64,000 nucleotides of DNA from Mycolicibacter senuensis (GTDB lineage Bacteria > Actinomycetota > Actinomycetes > Mycobacteriales > Mycobacteriaceae), in assembly GCF_002101885.1 (NCBI RefSeq), contig NZ_LQPS01000043.1:496001-560000 (forward strand). The letters are read 5' to 3'. Positions 1 through 8,489 of the stretch are shown piece by piece. The translations under genes and the position numbers were made by a program. Positions within the stretch are counted from its first letter, which is position 1; each line of letters starts with the position of its first letter. Below the pieces are notes generated by a model, which was not told the origin of the DNA, did not search any database, and saw only the letters and a list, made by a program, of their open reading frames with translations.

Positions 1-564
1 CTGCGCCACATCCTCGACGAGAATCGGCTGACGCCGTCGGCGGTGCTGCTCACCCACGGCCACATCGACCACATCTGGTCGGCGCAGAAGGTCTCCGACA
101 CCTACGGCTGCCCGACCTACATCCACCCCGAGGACCGCTTCATGCTCACCGACCCACTGCGGTCTCTCGGCACGCTGCCGGGCCAGGCACTGTTCGGCGT
201 CTTGAGCAAGGTGATGTTCTCCGAACCCAAACAGCTGGTCGAGCTGGATCGCGACGGGGACAAGATCGGCCTGGGCGACACCACGGTCACCGTCGATTTC
301 ACTCCCGGGCATACCCGCGGTTCGGTGGTCTTCCGGGTCGACGGTGACGCCGCCGAGGTGGTGTTCAGCGGGGACACCCTGTTCCAGAATTCGGTCGGCC
401 GCACCGACCTGCCCGGTGGCAGCGGTCGCGACCTGATGAACTCGATCGTCGACAAACTGTTGCGCCTCGACGATTCCACCGTGGTGCTGCCCGGCCACGG
501 ACCCAAGACCACCATCGGCGCCGAACGCCGGTTCAACCCGTTCCTAGAAGGGCTGAGTGCGTGA
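1..564 (+). CDS. Glyoxalase II-like metallo-beta-lactamase hydrolase (5' end outside window)
   Basis: The reading frame is open from base 1, so the N-terminus lies outside the window. The visible part contains the metal-binding signature THGHIDH (HxHxDH), then PGHTRGS, SGDTLF and a final LPGHG histidine. This is the ligand order of glyoxalase II-type metallo-beta-lactamase fold hydrolases, which use a dinuclear metal site on thioesters such as S-lactoylglutathione; mycobacteria lack glutathione, so the real substrate is unknown. It lies directly upstream of hisS, as Rv2581c does relative to Rv2580c from memory. The last residues, EGLSA, lie inside a short tandem duplication shared with the hisS start. 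The family is confident and the substrate is not. Confidence 0.85.
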   Translation: MRHILDENRLTPSAVLLTHGHIDHIWSAQKVSDTYGCPTYIHPEDRFMLTDPLRSLGTLPGQALFGVLSKVMFSEPKQLVELDRDGDKIGLGDTTVTVDFTPGHTRGSVVFRVDGDAAEVVFSGDTLFQNSVGRTDLPGGSGRDLMNSIVDKLLRLDDSTVVLPGHGPKTTIGAERRFNPFLEGLSA

Positions 565-597
565 GCACGTTGAAAGGGCTGAGTGCGTGAGCACGTT
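548..597. repeat. 24-bp tandem duplication at the stop/start junction
   Basis: Bases 548-571 and 574-597 are identical over 24 bp, a tandem duplication with a 26-bp period. Each copy contains GTGA, in which a GTG start overlaps a TGA stop. The first copy now supplies the stop of the hydrolase gene and the second supplies the start of hisS. The ancestral junction was therefore probably a simple 4-bp overlap. Confidence 0.85.
561..590 (+). other. Possible 9-codon leader minicistron before hisS
   Basis: Because the 24-bp duplication has a 26-bp period, the first-copy GTG at 561 reads nine codons (MSTLKGLSA) and stops at 588-590. That stop overlaps the second-copy GTG of hisS by the same GTGA arrangement. 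Ribosomes could therefore pass from the upstream gene through this minicistron into hisS by two successive overlaps. Its existence as an open frame is seen directly; whether it is translated is inference. Confidence 0.3.
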
Positions 598-1897
598 CGC
601 CGCACCCAAAGGGGTGCCCGACTATGTTCCCGGTGTACCGCCGACTTCGGCCTCCTTCGTCGCGGTGCGCGACGGACTGTTGGCGGCGGCCCGCCGTGCC
701 GGCTACGGCGACATCGAGTTGCCGATCTTCGAGGACACCGCGCTGTTCGCCCGTGGGGTGGGGGAGTCCACCGATGTGGTCTCCAAGGAGATGTACACCT
801 TCGCCGATCGCGGCGACCGTTCGGTGACGCTGCGGCCCGAGGGCACCGCCGGGGTGGTGCGCGCGGTGATCGAGCACGGCCTGGACCGCGGTCAACTGCC
901 GGTCAAGCTGTGCTACTCGGGGCCCTTCTTCCGCTACGAGCGTCCACAGGCCGGCCGGTACCGGCAGCTACAGCAGGTCGGGGTGGAAGCCATCGGGGTG
1001 GACGACCCCGCGCTGGACGCCGAGGTGATCGCGGTCGCCGACGCCGGTTTCCGCTCGCTGGGCTTGGACGGTTTCCGGCTCGAGATCACCTCGCTAGGCG
1101 ACGACACCTGCCGGCCGGCTTACCGAGAGTTGTTGCAGCAGTTCCTGTTCGGCCTCGACTTGGATGAAGAGACCCGCCGGCGCGCCGAGATCAACCCGCT
1201 GCGGGTGCTCGACGACAAGCGCCCGGAGGTCAAAGAGATGACCGCGGACGCCCCGCTGATGCTCGACCACCTCTCCGCCGGGGCCAGAGCGCATTTCGAC
1301 ACCGTGCTGGCGCACCTGAACGCCCTCGGCGTCGCCTACGAGATCAACCCACGCATGGTGCGCGGGTTGGACTATTACACCAAGACCACCTTCGAGTTCG
1401 TGCACGGCGGGCTCGGCGCGCAATCGGGGATCGGCGGCGGCGGCCGCTACGACGGACTGATGCGCCAACTCGGCGGGCAGGATCTGTCCGGGATCGGTTT
1501 CGGGCTCGGGGTGGACCGCACCCTGCTGGCGCTGGCCGCCGAAGGCAAGGCGGTGGGCGCGACCAGCCGATGCGATGTGTTCGGGGTGGGACTGTCCGAG
1601 GCGGCCAAACTTCGGCTGGCGGTACTGGCCGGCCGGCTGCGCGCCGCCGGGGTGCGGGCGGATCTGGCCTACGGCAACCGCGGGCTCAAGGGCGCGATGC
1701 GCGCCGCGGATCGTTCCGGTGCCGTCGTGGCGCTGGTGGCCGGCGACCGCGACCTGGAAGCCGGCACGGTCGGCGTCAAGAATCTGGCCACCGGGGAGCA
1801 GCTCGAGGTGGCGTTCGACGACGTGGTCGCCGAGGTGCTGGGTCGGCTGTCGCGAGATCGCAGCAACGCCGGAGAATCCGGCGAAACGCCTGCGTGA
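587..1897 (+). CDS. hisS: Histidyl-tRNA synthetase
   Basis: Charges tRNA-His with histidine in the cytoplasm. It is a class II synthetase of 436 aa, close to the usual length of about 420-430. Motif 2 is visible in [14 protein letters not shown] (about residue 110), the histidine-A signature in RGLDYYTKT (about residue 262), and a motif 3 region in [11 protein letters not shown]; the C-terminal anticodon domain follows. The GTG at 587 is preferred because the protein then begins [15 protein letters not shown], like the M. tuberculosis enzyme, and has AAAGGG eight bases upstream. The frame is open further upstream to 557, but that start would read through the duplicated junction. Confidence 0.96.
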   Translation: MSTFAAPKGVPDYVPGVPPTSASFVAVRDGLLAAARRAGYGDIELPIFEDTALFARGVGESTDVVSKEMYTFADRGDRSVTLRPEGTAGVVRAVIEHGLDRGQLPVKLCYSGPFFRYERPQAGRYRQLQQVGVEAIGVDDPALDAEVIAVADAGFRSLGLDGFRLEITSLGDDTCRPAYRELLQQFLFGLDLDEETRRRAEINPLRVLDDKRPEVKEMTADAPLMLDHLSAGARAHFDTVLAHLNALGVAYEINPRMVRGLDYYTKTTFEFVHGGLGAQSGIGGGGRYDGLMRQLGGQDLSGIGFGLGVDRTLLALAAEGKAVGATSRCDVFGVGLSEAAKLRLAVLAGRLRAAGVRADLAYGNRGLKGAMRAADRSGAVVALVAGDRDLEAGTVGVKNLATGEQLEVAFDDVVAEVLGRLSRDRSNAGESGETPA

Positions 1898-1969
1898 GGG
1901 CGAACTGGCGGGTCTCGCGCGATCCGCGACCGACGGGCCGGCGGTGACTCTCCGGTACCGTGGCGCGGT

Positions 1970-2524
1970 ATGACGACCATGCGGAATGTGACAGCCGTGC
2001 TCGGTGCGACGCTGCTCGCGGCGTCGGCCGGAGTGCTGGCCGGCCCGGCGACGTCACTGGCGGAGCCGGCGCCCTCGACGGATTCTTCGGCGGAATCGCC
2101 GGCCCCGACGCAGAATGCGGCCGAACCGTCGGAGGAGAGCCCGAAGCCGGCGGACGACACCCCGAAGCCGGCGGGCGAGACCCCGAAGAAGAGCACCACG
2201 GGGGGTCACGAGGTCACCTACACCATCACCGCCACCAGCGACCTGACCGGCAACATCTCCTACATCAAGACCGACCCGCCGAGCATGGCGGCCTACAACG
2301 CCAACTCATCGGAGTACCTGGAGACCGTCCGGGTGCCGATCGGCGGAGGTCAACCGCTGGTCTACACCGCCACGCTGGCCGACCCGGGCCAGTGGGCGCT
2401 GGTCACCGCCAGCGGGGGATTGCGGATCAACCCCGAGTTCCGCTGCGAGATCGCCGTCGACGGCGACGTGGTCGTCTCCCAGCAGGGCGGCAGCGGCGTG
2501 ACCTGCTCGACTCGCCCCTGGTGA
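1970..2524 (+). CDS. Secreted MmpS-like protein
   Basis: A 184-aa protein with a signal peptide-like N-terminus (hydrophobic about residues 8-30, ending LAEPAP). A low-complexity Pro/Ser/Glu/Lys linker follows (about 31-80; repeated PKPA units), then a compact C-terminal domain of about 100 residues. That domain (VTYTITATSDLTG, later FRCEIAVDGDVVVSQ and a final Cys) resembles the periplasmic domain of MmpS proteins and sits where Rv2576c lies in M. tuberculosis. No MmpL partner is adjacent, so it is probably not a working MmpS/MmpL pair. A second ATG at 1979 is also possible. The function is unknown. Confidence 0.75.
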   Translation: MTTMRNVTAVLGATLLAASAGVLAGPATSLAEPAPSTDSSAESPAPTQNAAEPSEESPKPADDTPKPAGETPKKSTTGGHEVTYTITATSDLTGNISYIKTDPPSMAAYNANSSEYLETVRVPIGGGQPLVYTATLADPGQWALVTASGGLRINPEFRCEIAVDGDVVVSQQGGSGVTCSTRPW

Positions 2525-2542
2525 GGCCTGGTCGTTAGATCC

Positions 2543-2559
2543 CGCCGGCTCAGCCGGCG
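2543..2559. terminator. Hairpin between convergent genes
   Basis: A perfect 7-bp GC arm pair, CGCCGGC and GCCGGCG, is separated by TCA. The loop is itself the stop codon of the minus-strand gene. It lies between convergent genes ending at 2524 and 2550, so it could act on both strands. No T-run follows, as is common in mycobacteria. Confidence 0.5.
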
Positions 2560-2891
2560 AACACATAGACCCAGGCCTGCGCGCCGGAGCGCAGCGGCAT
2601 CGAGATCCGTCGGTACGCGTCGACTTCGTAGTCGTCGGCGGCGGCCAGTTCGTCGGTGCTGATGGCGAATACTGTGCCGCTGACAGCTGCCGCCGGCGCC
2701 GTCGACGGGCGCAGGATCGGGTGGCGGTCGCTGCCGCTGAGCGCCACCACCTCGGGGTCGGTGATCGTCACGTAGTCCAGGTCGTAGCCGACGATGGCGT
2801 CGGGCCGGCCGTCGAGTTCGCGCCCGAAAGTGCTGCGCTGCACCTCGGGTAGCCGCAGTGTGCCGTAGGAGAACAGCAGTTCGGTGCTCAC
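2550..2891 (-). CDS. Gamma-glutamylcyclotransferase-like (AIG2/GGCT) protein
   Basis: A 113-aa protein with the GGCT signature LFSYGTLR at residues 5-12 and an acidic site DDYEVDAYRRI near the C-terminus, where the catalytic Glu of the family lies. GGCT-fold enzymes release 5-oxoproline from gamma-glutamyl amines, but many small bacterial members are uncharacterised. Its GTG start overlaps the stop of the upstream XRE-cupin regulator by 4 bp (GTGA), so the two are co-translated. It may act on a substrate or amino acid conjugate handled by the divergent aldolase/lyase cassette; that is inference. Confidence 0.8.
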   Translation of the reverse strand: MSTELLFSYGTLRLPEVQRSTFGRELDGRPDAIVGYDLDYVTITDPEVVALSGSDRHPILRPSTAPAAAVSGTVFAISTDELAAADDYEVDAYRRISMPLRSGAQAWVYVFAG

Positions 2892-3427
2892 CGGGCGCCG
2901 GCCCCGTCGGTGGCCACGACGATGACCTCGGCGGGCTCGGCGCCCACCGCGCGGATGCGGTGACTGACCGAGGCGTCGAAGTAGGCGCTGTCGCCTGCCG
3001 CCAGGGTCCAGCTCTCATCGCCGTACACCAGTTCGACGGTCCCGGCGTGGACGAACACGAACTCCTGGCCGCCATGGTGCGAGTGCAGCGGGTGGGCGGG
3101 CCGGGCACTGCGTCCAGCGGGCCGTAACACGAACGGAGACATCGTTTTTCCCAGCATGTGTGAGGCCATCGCCCGATAGCGTTGCCGATCGGTGCTGCGC
3201 TCGGCTGCGCGGTCGACGGCGATCCGGTCCTCGTCGCCGCGTTCGGCGAACAGTTGCGCCACATCGACATCCAGCGCCCGGGCCACCTTGATGGCGGTCG
3301 CGATCGACGGCGTACTGCGGCTGCGTTCGATCTTGGACAGGTAGCTCTTGGTGAGCCCGGTCCGTTCGGCGAGCGCCTCGAGGGTGAGCCCTTGCTGCCT
3401 GCGGACATTGCGCACCAGTGCGGTCAT
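2888..3427 (-). CDS. XRE-family regulator with C-terminal cupin
   Basis: About 179 aa. Residues about 1-65 form an HTH_3/XRE domain (RRQQGLTLEALAERTGLTKSYLSKIE). Residues about 100-175 form a small-molecule-binding cupin (HPLHSHHGGQEF, then LAAGDSAYFD). This layout is typical of regulators of amino acid or polyamine catabolism. The ATG at 3427 is chosen; a GTG at 3445 in the same frame would add six residues but has no better SD. It diverges from the class II aldolase gene across an 81-bp gap holding inverted repeats, so it probably controls that cassette and itself. Confidence 0.88.
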   Translation of the reverse strand: MTALVRNVRRQQGLTLEALAERTGLTKSYLSKIERSRSTPSIATAIKVARALDVDVAQLFAERGDEDRIAVDRAAERSTDRQRYRAMASHMLGKTMSPFVLRPAGRSARPAHPLHSHHGGQEFVFVHAGTVELVYGDESWTLAAGDSAYFDASVSHRIRAVGAEPAEVIVVATDGAGAR

Positions 3428-3448
3428 GCGGACATGATGGCACAACGT

Positions 3449-3485
3449 ATGACACTAGGTGTCCTATCGACTACAGTCGTGTCAT
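3449..3485. promoter_or_regulatory. Candidate operator for the XRE-cupin regulator
   Basis: In the divergent intergenic gap, ATGACAC (3449-3455) is followed by GTGTC (3459-3463), giving GACAC-3nt-GTGTC. A second GTGTCAT (3479-3485) mirrors the first half site exactly. Three related half sites within 37 bp, between two start codons, fit binding by a dimeric XRE regulator. This is a pattern observation only. Confidence 0.45.
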
Positions 3486-3508
3486 CTGTTGTCTACCGGG
3501 GAGCGGTC

Positions 3509-4294
3509 ATGGCCAGCACGTTCGACGACTCCAAGTCCGACCTGATTCAGCAGGCAGAACGGCGCTTCGCGGAGAATTTCGAGCAGGACAGCTGGTCGCT
3601 CCGCCAGAAGCTGGCGCTGACCTGCCGGGCGCTGTCCGACCGCGGCCACGACTCGGGGCTGGCCGGGCAGATCACCGCCCGTGCGGAGGCGTCCGGCACC
3701 TACTACACCCAGCGGCTCGGCCTGGGCTTCGACGAGATCACGCAAGACAACCTGCTGCTCGTCGACGAAGATCTCAACGTCATCGAGGGCGAGGGAATGG
3801 CGAACCCCGCCAACCGATTCCACAGCTGGATCTACCGGGCGCGCCCCGATGTGCAGTGCATCGTGCACACTCACCCGTTCCATGTGGCCGCCCTGTCAAT
3901 GCTGGAGACCCCGCTGGTCGTCTCACACATGGACACCACCCCGCTCTACGACGACTGCGCATTCCTGCCGAGCTGGCCCGGGGTTCCGGTCGGCAACGAG
4001 GAGGGGGAGATCATCTCGCAAGCCCTGGGCGACAAGAAGGCGATCCTGCTGGCGCACCACGGTCAGATCGTGGCCGGCGCCAGCGTCGAGGAAGCGTGCT
4101 CGTTGGCGGTGCTGATCGAACGCGCCGCCGCACTGCAGCTGGCCGCCATGGCCGCCGGCACCATCAAAGAACTGCCGGAGGAACTGGCCCGCGAAGCCCA
4201 CGACTGGACCCTGCTGCCCAACCGCAGCGCCGCCAACTTCGCCTACTACGCCCGACGGGCGCTGGCCGCCCACCCTGACGCGATCACCCGATAA
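3509..4294 (+). CDS. Class II aldolase/adducin family protein
   Basis: A 261-aa zinc-dependent aldolase-fold protein. The zinc ligands are visible as HTHPFH (about residues 118-123) and LLAHHGQI (about residue 180), typical of L-fuculose-phosphate-aldolase-like enzymes and related decarboxylases. The frame is open upstream to 3182, but that would overrun the divergent regulator and its operator. The ATG at 3509 starts the conserved family sequence. It is followed after 15 bp by a DapA-type lyase, so the two probably act in sequence on a sugar acid or hydroxy-keto acid. The substrate is unknown. Confidence 0.85.
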   Translation: MASTFDDSKSDLIQQAERRFAENFEQDSWSLRQKLALTCRALSDRGHDSGLAGQITARAEASGTYYTQRLGLGFDEITQDNLLLVDEDLNVIEGEGMANPANRFHSWIYRARPDVQCIVHTHPFHVAALSMLETPLVVSHMDTTPLYDDCAFLPSWPGVPVGNEEGEIISQALGDKKAILLAHHGQIVAGASVEEACSLAVLIERAAALQLAAMAAGTIKELPEELAREAHDWTLLPNRSAANFAYYARRALAAHPDAITR

Positions 4295-4309
4295 CCAAAG
4301 GAGCACTTC

Positions 4310-5179
4310 GTGGCGCCACCGTTGCACGGCATCATCGGCTATCCGATCACCCCCTTTACCGACGGCGGTATCGACACCGCGGTGTTGACTGCCGTCATCG
4401 AACGCCTCGTCGACGCCGGTGTGCATGCCATCGCTCCATTGGGCAGCACCGGTGAACTCGCCTACCTCACCGAAGGTGAGTTCGACGCATGCGTCGACGC
4501 CTCCGTCGCGGCGGTGGCCGGGCGGTTGCCGGTGCTGGTCGGGGTCTCGGACCTGACGACCGCGACGACGGTGCGCCGCGCCCGCTACGCCGCGCAGGCC
4601 GGTGCCGACGCGGTGATGGTCGCGCCGGTGTCCTACTGGAAGCTCTCCGAGCGGGAGATCACCACGCACTACGCGGCGGTGTCCGACGCGGTCGACGTCG
4701 ACATCGTCGCCTACAACAACCCGGCCACCTCGGGAGTGGACATGAGCCCCGAGCTGCTGGTGCGGATGTTCGAGGACATCGAGCACGTCACCATGGTCAA
4801 GGAGTCCACCGGCGACCTGACCCGGATGCTGCGTATCGCCGAGCTCTCCGACGAGCGGCTGCCGTTCTTCAACGGCAGCAACCCGCTGGTGCTCGACGCC
4901 CTACGCGCCGGAGCGGCCGGCTGGTGCACGGCGGCTCCCAACCTGCGGGCGAAGCCGTGTCTGGACCTCTATAGCGCGGTCACCGCGGGCGACCTCGACA
5001 CCGCGCAGGCGCTCTACGACGATCTGAAGCCGCTGCTGACCTTCATCGTGGCGGGGGGACTGGCGACCACGGTCAAGGCCGGGCTGGAACTGCTCGGGGT
5101 GCCCGCCGGTGCGCCGCGGCGCCCGCTGTTGCCCCTCGATGAGGCGGGCCGCGCCGAGTTGCGCAGCCTGCTCGGTTGA
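4310..5179 (+). CDS. Dihydrodipicolinate synthase/N-acetylneuraminate lyase family protein
   Basis: A 289-aa class I (Schiff-base) aldolase of the DapA/NAL superfamily. The GSTGE motif sits near residue 45, the Tyr of IVAYNNP near 138, and the Schiff-base lysine in MVKEST near 163. The GTG start has AAAGGAG upstream. It is paired with the class II aldolase rather than lysine genes, so a catabolic 2-keto-3-deoxy-acid type lyase is more likely than the housekeeping DapA. The distinction is by context only. Confidence 0.85.
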   Translation: MAPPLHGIIGYPITPFTDGGIDTAVLTAVIERLVDAGVHAIAPLGSTGELAYLTEGEFDACVDASVAAVAGRLPVLVGVSDLTTATTVRRARYAAQAGADAVMVAPVSYWKLSEREITTHYAAVSDAVDVDIVAYNNPATSGVDMSPELLVRMFEDIEHVTMVKESTGDLTRMLRIAELSDERLPFFNGSNPLVLDALRAGAAGWCTAAPNLRAKPCLDLYSAVTAGDLDTAQALYDDLKPLLTFIVAGGLATTVKAGLELLGVPAGAPRRPLLPLDEAGRAELRSLLG

Positions 5180-5196
5180 CCCGGGGCGGCTTACCG

Positions 5197-6072
5197 CTAC
5201 CCCAGGTCGGCTGCGGCGAAGGTGTCGCACTGGTTGGGGTCGCCGGTCTGGTAACCGACGGTGAACCAGTGCTGTCGCTGCGCCGAGGCGCCGTGCGTCC
5301 AGGACTCCGGGTTGACGCGGCCGGTGGCGGCCTCCTGGATGCGGTCGTCACCGACCGACGACGCCGCGGACAGCGCGTCGCGGATGTCGTCGTCGGTCAG
5401 CGGCTTGAGGAACGGAACCCCGGTGCTCTTCTGTTTGGTCACCGCCGCGTAGTGCGCCCACACCCCGGCGTAGCAGTCGGCCTGCAGCTCGGTGCGCACC
5501 CCGGCGCCGGTTGCGCCCTGCGCACCATGCTGGGCCCGGCCGAGCACTCCGCGCAGGTTCTGCACGTGGTGGCCGAACTCGTGGGCCACCACGTACTCCT
5601 GCGCCAGCGGCCCGCTGCTGGAGCCGAACTGGTCGACGAGCACCTGGAAGAAGTCGGTGTCGAAGTAGGCGGTCTGGTCGCCCGGGCAATAGAACGGCCC
5701 GACGGCGCTGGTGGCCGATCCGCAGGCGGTGGTGGTCTGGCCGCTGAACAACTGCACCTGCGGACGGCTGTAACCGGGTAGCAGCTCCGACCACACCGCG
5801 TCGACCGAGTTGGCGGTCGCCACCACCCGGCACTGCACGTATCTGTTGGCGTCCTCACCGGTGCGGCACTTGCTGAGGTCGAACCCCGGCGCGGTGTACT
5901 GCCCGCGATCCACCGGCTGCTGGCTGAGCACGTCGCCGGGATCCGCCCCGAGCAGCAGCGCCACCACCATGATCACCAGCCCGGCGACACCACCGCCGAT
6001 GGCGATCCCACGGCCGCCGCCGCCAGATGAGGTGGTGCTGGTATCTATCTGCATACCTTCGTTGAAGGTCAT
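5197..6072 (-). CDS. YpfJ-type neutral zinc metallopeptidase (membrane-anchored)
   Basis: A 291-aa protein with a Gly/Ser-rich cytoplasmic start, one membrane segment (about residues 22-43, GIAIGGGVAGLVIMVVALLL) and an extracytoplasmic peptidase domain. The zinc motif HEFGHH (about residue 165) and a downstream Glu (ELQADCYAG) define the neutral zinc metallopeptidase family. It corresponds by position and family to Rv2575. The ATG at 6072 is preferred to an upstream start at 6240 because it gives the MTFNEGMQ family start. The substrate is unknown. It converges on the DapA-like gene 17 bp away. Confidence 0.88.
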   Translation of the reverse strand: MTFNEGMQIDTSTTSSGGGGRGIAIGGGVAGLVIMVVALLLGADPGDVLSQQPVDRGQYTAPGFDLSKCRTGEDANRYVQCRVVATANSVDAVWSELLPGYSRPQVQLFSGQTTTACGSATSAVGPFYCPGDQTAYFDTDFFQVLVDQFGSSSGPLAQEYVVAHEFGHHVQNLRGVLGRAQHGAQGATGAGVRTELQADCYAGVWAHYAAVTKQKSTGVPFLKPLTDDDIRDALSAASSVGDDRIQEAATGRVNPESWTHGASAQRQHWFTVGYQTGDPNQCDTFAAADLG

Positions 6073-6565
6073 CGCACGCTCCGTGGAATTTCCGTAGGTT
6101 TCCTGGTCACCGGCCGGCCGCCTTGTGAGCTTCCTTAGCTTTGCATACCCGCACAGGCGGGCGGTCGGCTTGAGCCCGGTTACCGTGGCGAATCCAGGTG
6201 GTTCGTTAACCAAAGCCGATCTTGTCTGACCAGTTCCCAAACCTTTACTGAATGTTTGTCGCGGTGCTGTACGGGGTGGTGGTGCCGGTGTTACGTTCTG
6301 CTTCCGGCTGCGGTGGGAACCACACCCGCAACGGCTGCCACATGCTTTATGCCGTCAGATCTATGGAGAGGTCGTCTGCCCGGTGAACGCTTCAGCTGGT
6401 GTTGTTACCCCCTGGTATGGCACATGGCCGGGGCTCTCGCTGGCATCGGCAGCCACAGCTTTATCAGATCGTTATTAGACGACGTCGGCTAGAGTGACGT
6501 GCGTCAACTACTGACCCAGACTTCGATCGCGTAACACCACATCGCTTCAGGTTCCAGGAGGAAAG
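6073..6565. other. 493-bp intergenic region upstream of the PE gene
   Basis: This divergent spacer lies between the metallopeptidase and PE genes. It holds small inverted repeats (CCCGC-4-GCGGG at 6148-6161; TGGTT-4-AACCA at 6199-6212) and a near-perfect SD, AGGAGGAAAG, just before the PE ATG. The last 100 bp are less GC-rich than the flanking genes and probably carry the PE promoter. I could not assign -35/-10 boxes with confidence. A 78-codon frame at 6256-6492 does not look coding. Confidence 0.5.
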
Positions 6566-6865
6566 ATGTCATTCGTAACCGCTCAGCCGGAGGTTCTGAC
6601 GGCGGCTGCGGGCAGCCTGTCGGGAATCGGTGACTCTATGACCGCGGGCATGGCCGCCGCGGCCGCTCCCACCACCGGTGTGGTGCCGCCTGCCGCCGAC
6701 ATGGTCTCGGCGATGACTGCTGCCCAATTCGCCACGCACGCCCAGCTGTTCCAGCAGGTCAGCGCCCAGGCTGCCGCTGTTCACCAGCAGATCGTGGCCA
6801 CCCTCAGCGGGAACTCCAACGCCTACGCCCTCACCGAGGCCGCCAACGCCACGTCGGCCGGCTGA
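6566..6865 (+). CDS. PE family protein
   Basis: A 99-aa protein, the length of a bare PE domain without a PGRS or other C-terminal extension. It begins MSFVTAQPEVL with the Pro-Glu at residues 8-9 and is Ala-rich and helical throughout. PE proteins pair with PPE proteins as helical bundles and are exported by type VII systems. The secretion motif YxxxD/E is visible near the C-terminus as YALTE. It is followed by a PPE gene after 14 bp, so it is almost certainly that protein's partner. Confidence 0.93.
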   Translation: MSFVTAQPEVLTAAAGSLSGIGDSMTAGMAAAAAPTTGVVPPAADMVSAMTAAQFATHAQLFQQVSAQAAAVHQQIVATLSGNSNAYALTEAANATSAG

Positions 6866-6879
6866 GTCGAGGCGCGTCA

Positions 6880-8088
6880 ATGAGCTTCAGCGTGTTCCCG
6901 CCGGAGATCAACTCCGGCTTGATATATACCGGGCCGGGTTCGGCGCCTCTGCTGGAGGCGTCGACGGCTTGGGCCAATCTGGCCGCCGAGCTGGCGACGT
7001 CTGCGACGGCGACGAATTCGGTGGTCGCCAACCTGACCTCGACCTGGACGGGCATGGGGTCGGCCGCGGCGTCGTCGTCGGTTGCGCCGTATGTGGCCTG
7101 GCTGCAGCAGGCGTCGGCCAACGCCACCCAGAACGCGGCCTTGGCCAGTCAGGCCGCCGCACTGTTCGAAGCGGCCAGGTCCGCCTCGGTGCCACCGCCG
7201 GTGATCGCGGCGAACCGGGCCATGCTGATGGCGTTGATCTCGACCAACTTCTTCGGGCAGAACACCCCGGCGATCGCGGCGACCGAAGCCCAGTACGAAG
7301 CGATGTGGGCGCAGGACGGCGTCGCGATGGACACCTACAACATGTCGGCTCAGGCCAACAACAACATGATGCAGGTTCAGTCGGCCCCGCCGAACTCGGC
7401 CCAGGCCACGCAGCCGGGTTCGGCTGCGGACACCTCCACCGGAGCGCCCATTCCCGGTGACGGCGGGACCCCGCCCGTCAACCCGGGGTACAACCTGTCG
7501 ACGATCGGCGGGATCATGGACTCGATGGGCATCCCGACCACGGGCCTCGACGAGACGCTGATGGCCACCCAGATCAGCTCGATCATGTCGCCCATCAACA
7601 CGATGAGCATGCCCGCCATGATGGCGGCGAGGATCCTGCCCATGCTGCTGATGCAGATGGCCCGGATGGGCGCGATGGGCGGCACGGGCGCACTGGCCGG
7701 ACAGACCGCCGGCGCGGCCGGCACCGGCACCCTGATGACCCAGATCGGCGACTTCGTCAACGACAAGCTGCAGGGCGCGGTCGGCGTGCTGGCCGGCCAC
7801 TTCAGCACGGCGACCAACGCCATCTCCGCCAAGCTCGGCCAGGCCGCCTCGATGGGCGCGCTGAAGGTGCCGCAAGCCTGGTCGATGGCCGCAGACGGCA
7901 TGGTTCGTGCCGCACCGGTGCTGCCGTCCACCACGGTCAGCGCTCCCATTCAGACCATGGCGGGATCGTCCGGCCTGCCCGGCGGGCCGCTCGGCCACGC
8001 GATGATGGGCGCGATGGCCGGGCGCGGACTCGGCGCAGTCGCCGCCAAGGCCCCCAAAGTTATGCCCCGTTCGCCGGCCGGCGGGTAA
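6880..8088 (+). CDS. PPE family protein, PPE-SVP-like
   Basis: A 402-aa PPE protein. The N-terminal domain (about 1-175) has FPPEINS near residue 6, WTGMGS near residue 52, and NFFGQNTPAIA near residue 123. The C-terminus (GALKVPQAW, ending VMPRSPAGG) resembles the PPE18/PPE19 group. The usual SVP motif reads KVP here. The middle (about residues 208-267) is strikingly methionine-rich. Paired with PE upstream and EsxM/EsxN-type genes downstream, it fits an ESX-5-type exported surface protein. Its role is unknown. Confidence 0.93.
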   Translation: MSFSVFPPEINSGLIYTGPGSAPLLEASTAWANLAAELATSATATNSVVANLTSTWTGMGSAAASSSVAPYVAWLQQASANATQNAALASQAAALFEAARSASVPPPVIAANRAMLMALISTNFFGQNTPAIAATEAQYEAMWAQDGVAMDTYNMSAQANNNMMQVQSAPPNSAQATQPGSAADTSTGAPIPGDGGTPPVNPGYNLSTIGGIMDSMGIPTTGLDETLMATQISSIMSPINTMSMPAMMAARILPMLLMQMARMGAMGGTGALAGQTAGAAGTGTLMTQIGDFVNDKLQGAVGVLAGHFSTATNAISAKLGQAASMGALKVPQAWSMAADGMVRAAPVLPSTTVSAPIQTMAGSSGLPGGPLGHAMMGAMAGRGLGAVAAKAPKVMPRSPAGG

Positions 8089-8172
8089 CGGAAGGGGCCT
8101 CGAACACCACGTGTCCGCCGGGCCGGCCGCCCGGCACCACAACGAATTCCGAGCAAGAAGGAGAAGATTTTC

Positions 8173-8469
8173 ATGGCAACACGTTTTATGACCGACCCGG
8201 ATGCGATGCGGGCGATGGCGGGGCGTTTCGACGTCCACGCGCAGACCGTTGAGGACGAGGCCCGCCGGATGTGGGCGTCGTCGCAGAACATCGCCGGTGC
8301 GGGCTGGAGTGGGGCGGCGTCGATGCGCTCCCTGGACACCATGGGTCAGATGCAGACGGCGTTTCGCAACATCGTGAACATGCTGCACGGGGTGCGCGAC
8401 GGGTTGATCCGCGACGCCAACCACTACGAGCAGCAAGAAGCTGCTTCCCAGCAGATCCTGTCGAGCTAG
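8173..8469 (+). CDS. EsxM/EsxJ/EsxK/EsxP/EsxW-type WXG100 protein
   Basis: A 98-aa WXG100 protein with the WSG turn (GAGWSGAAS) between two helices and a start [13 protein letters not shown] close to the M. tuberculosis QILSS subfamily, including the terminal QQILSS. These proteins form a 1:1 helical dimer with the EsxN-type partner encoded 20 bp downstream and are secreted by ESX-5 type machinery. No ESX core genes (EccB/C/D, MycP) are nearby, so export must rely on a system elsewhere. Which of the five paralogues it matches cannot be told by eye. Confidence 0.93.
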   Translation: MATRFMTDPDAMRAMAGRFDVHAQTVEDEARRMWASSQNIAGAGWSGAASMRSLDTMGQMQTAFRNIVNMLHGVRDGLIRDANHYEQQEAASQQILSS

Positions 8470-8489
8470 AAGGACCGAGGAGAGCAACT

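Noticed and set aside
6256-6492. 78-codon plus-strand frame before the PE gene
   Set aside because: Poor start context, Cys/Trp-rich random text, and GC at third positions unlike neighbours; treated as leader DNA.
6877-8487. 536-codon minus-strand frame opposite the PPE gene
   Set aside because: His/Arg/Gly-rich mirror of the PPE and esx genes, with no signal or domain.
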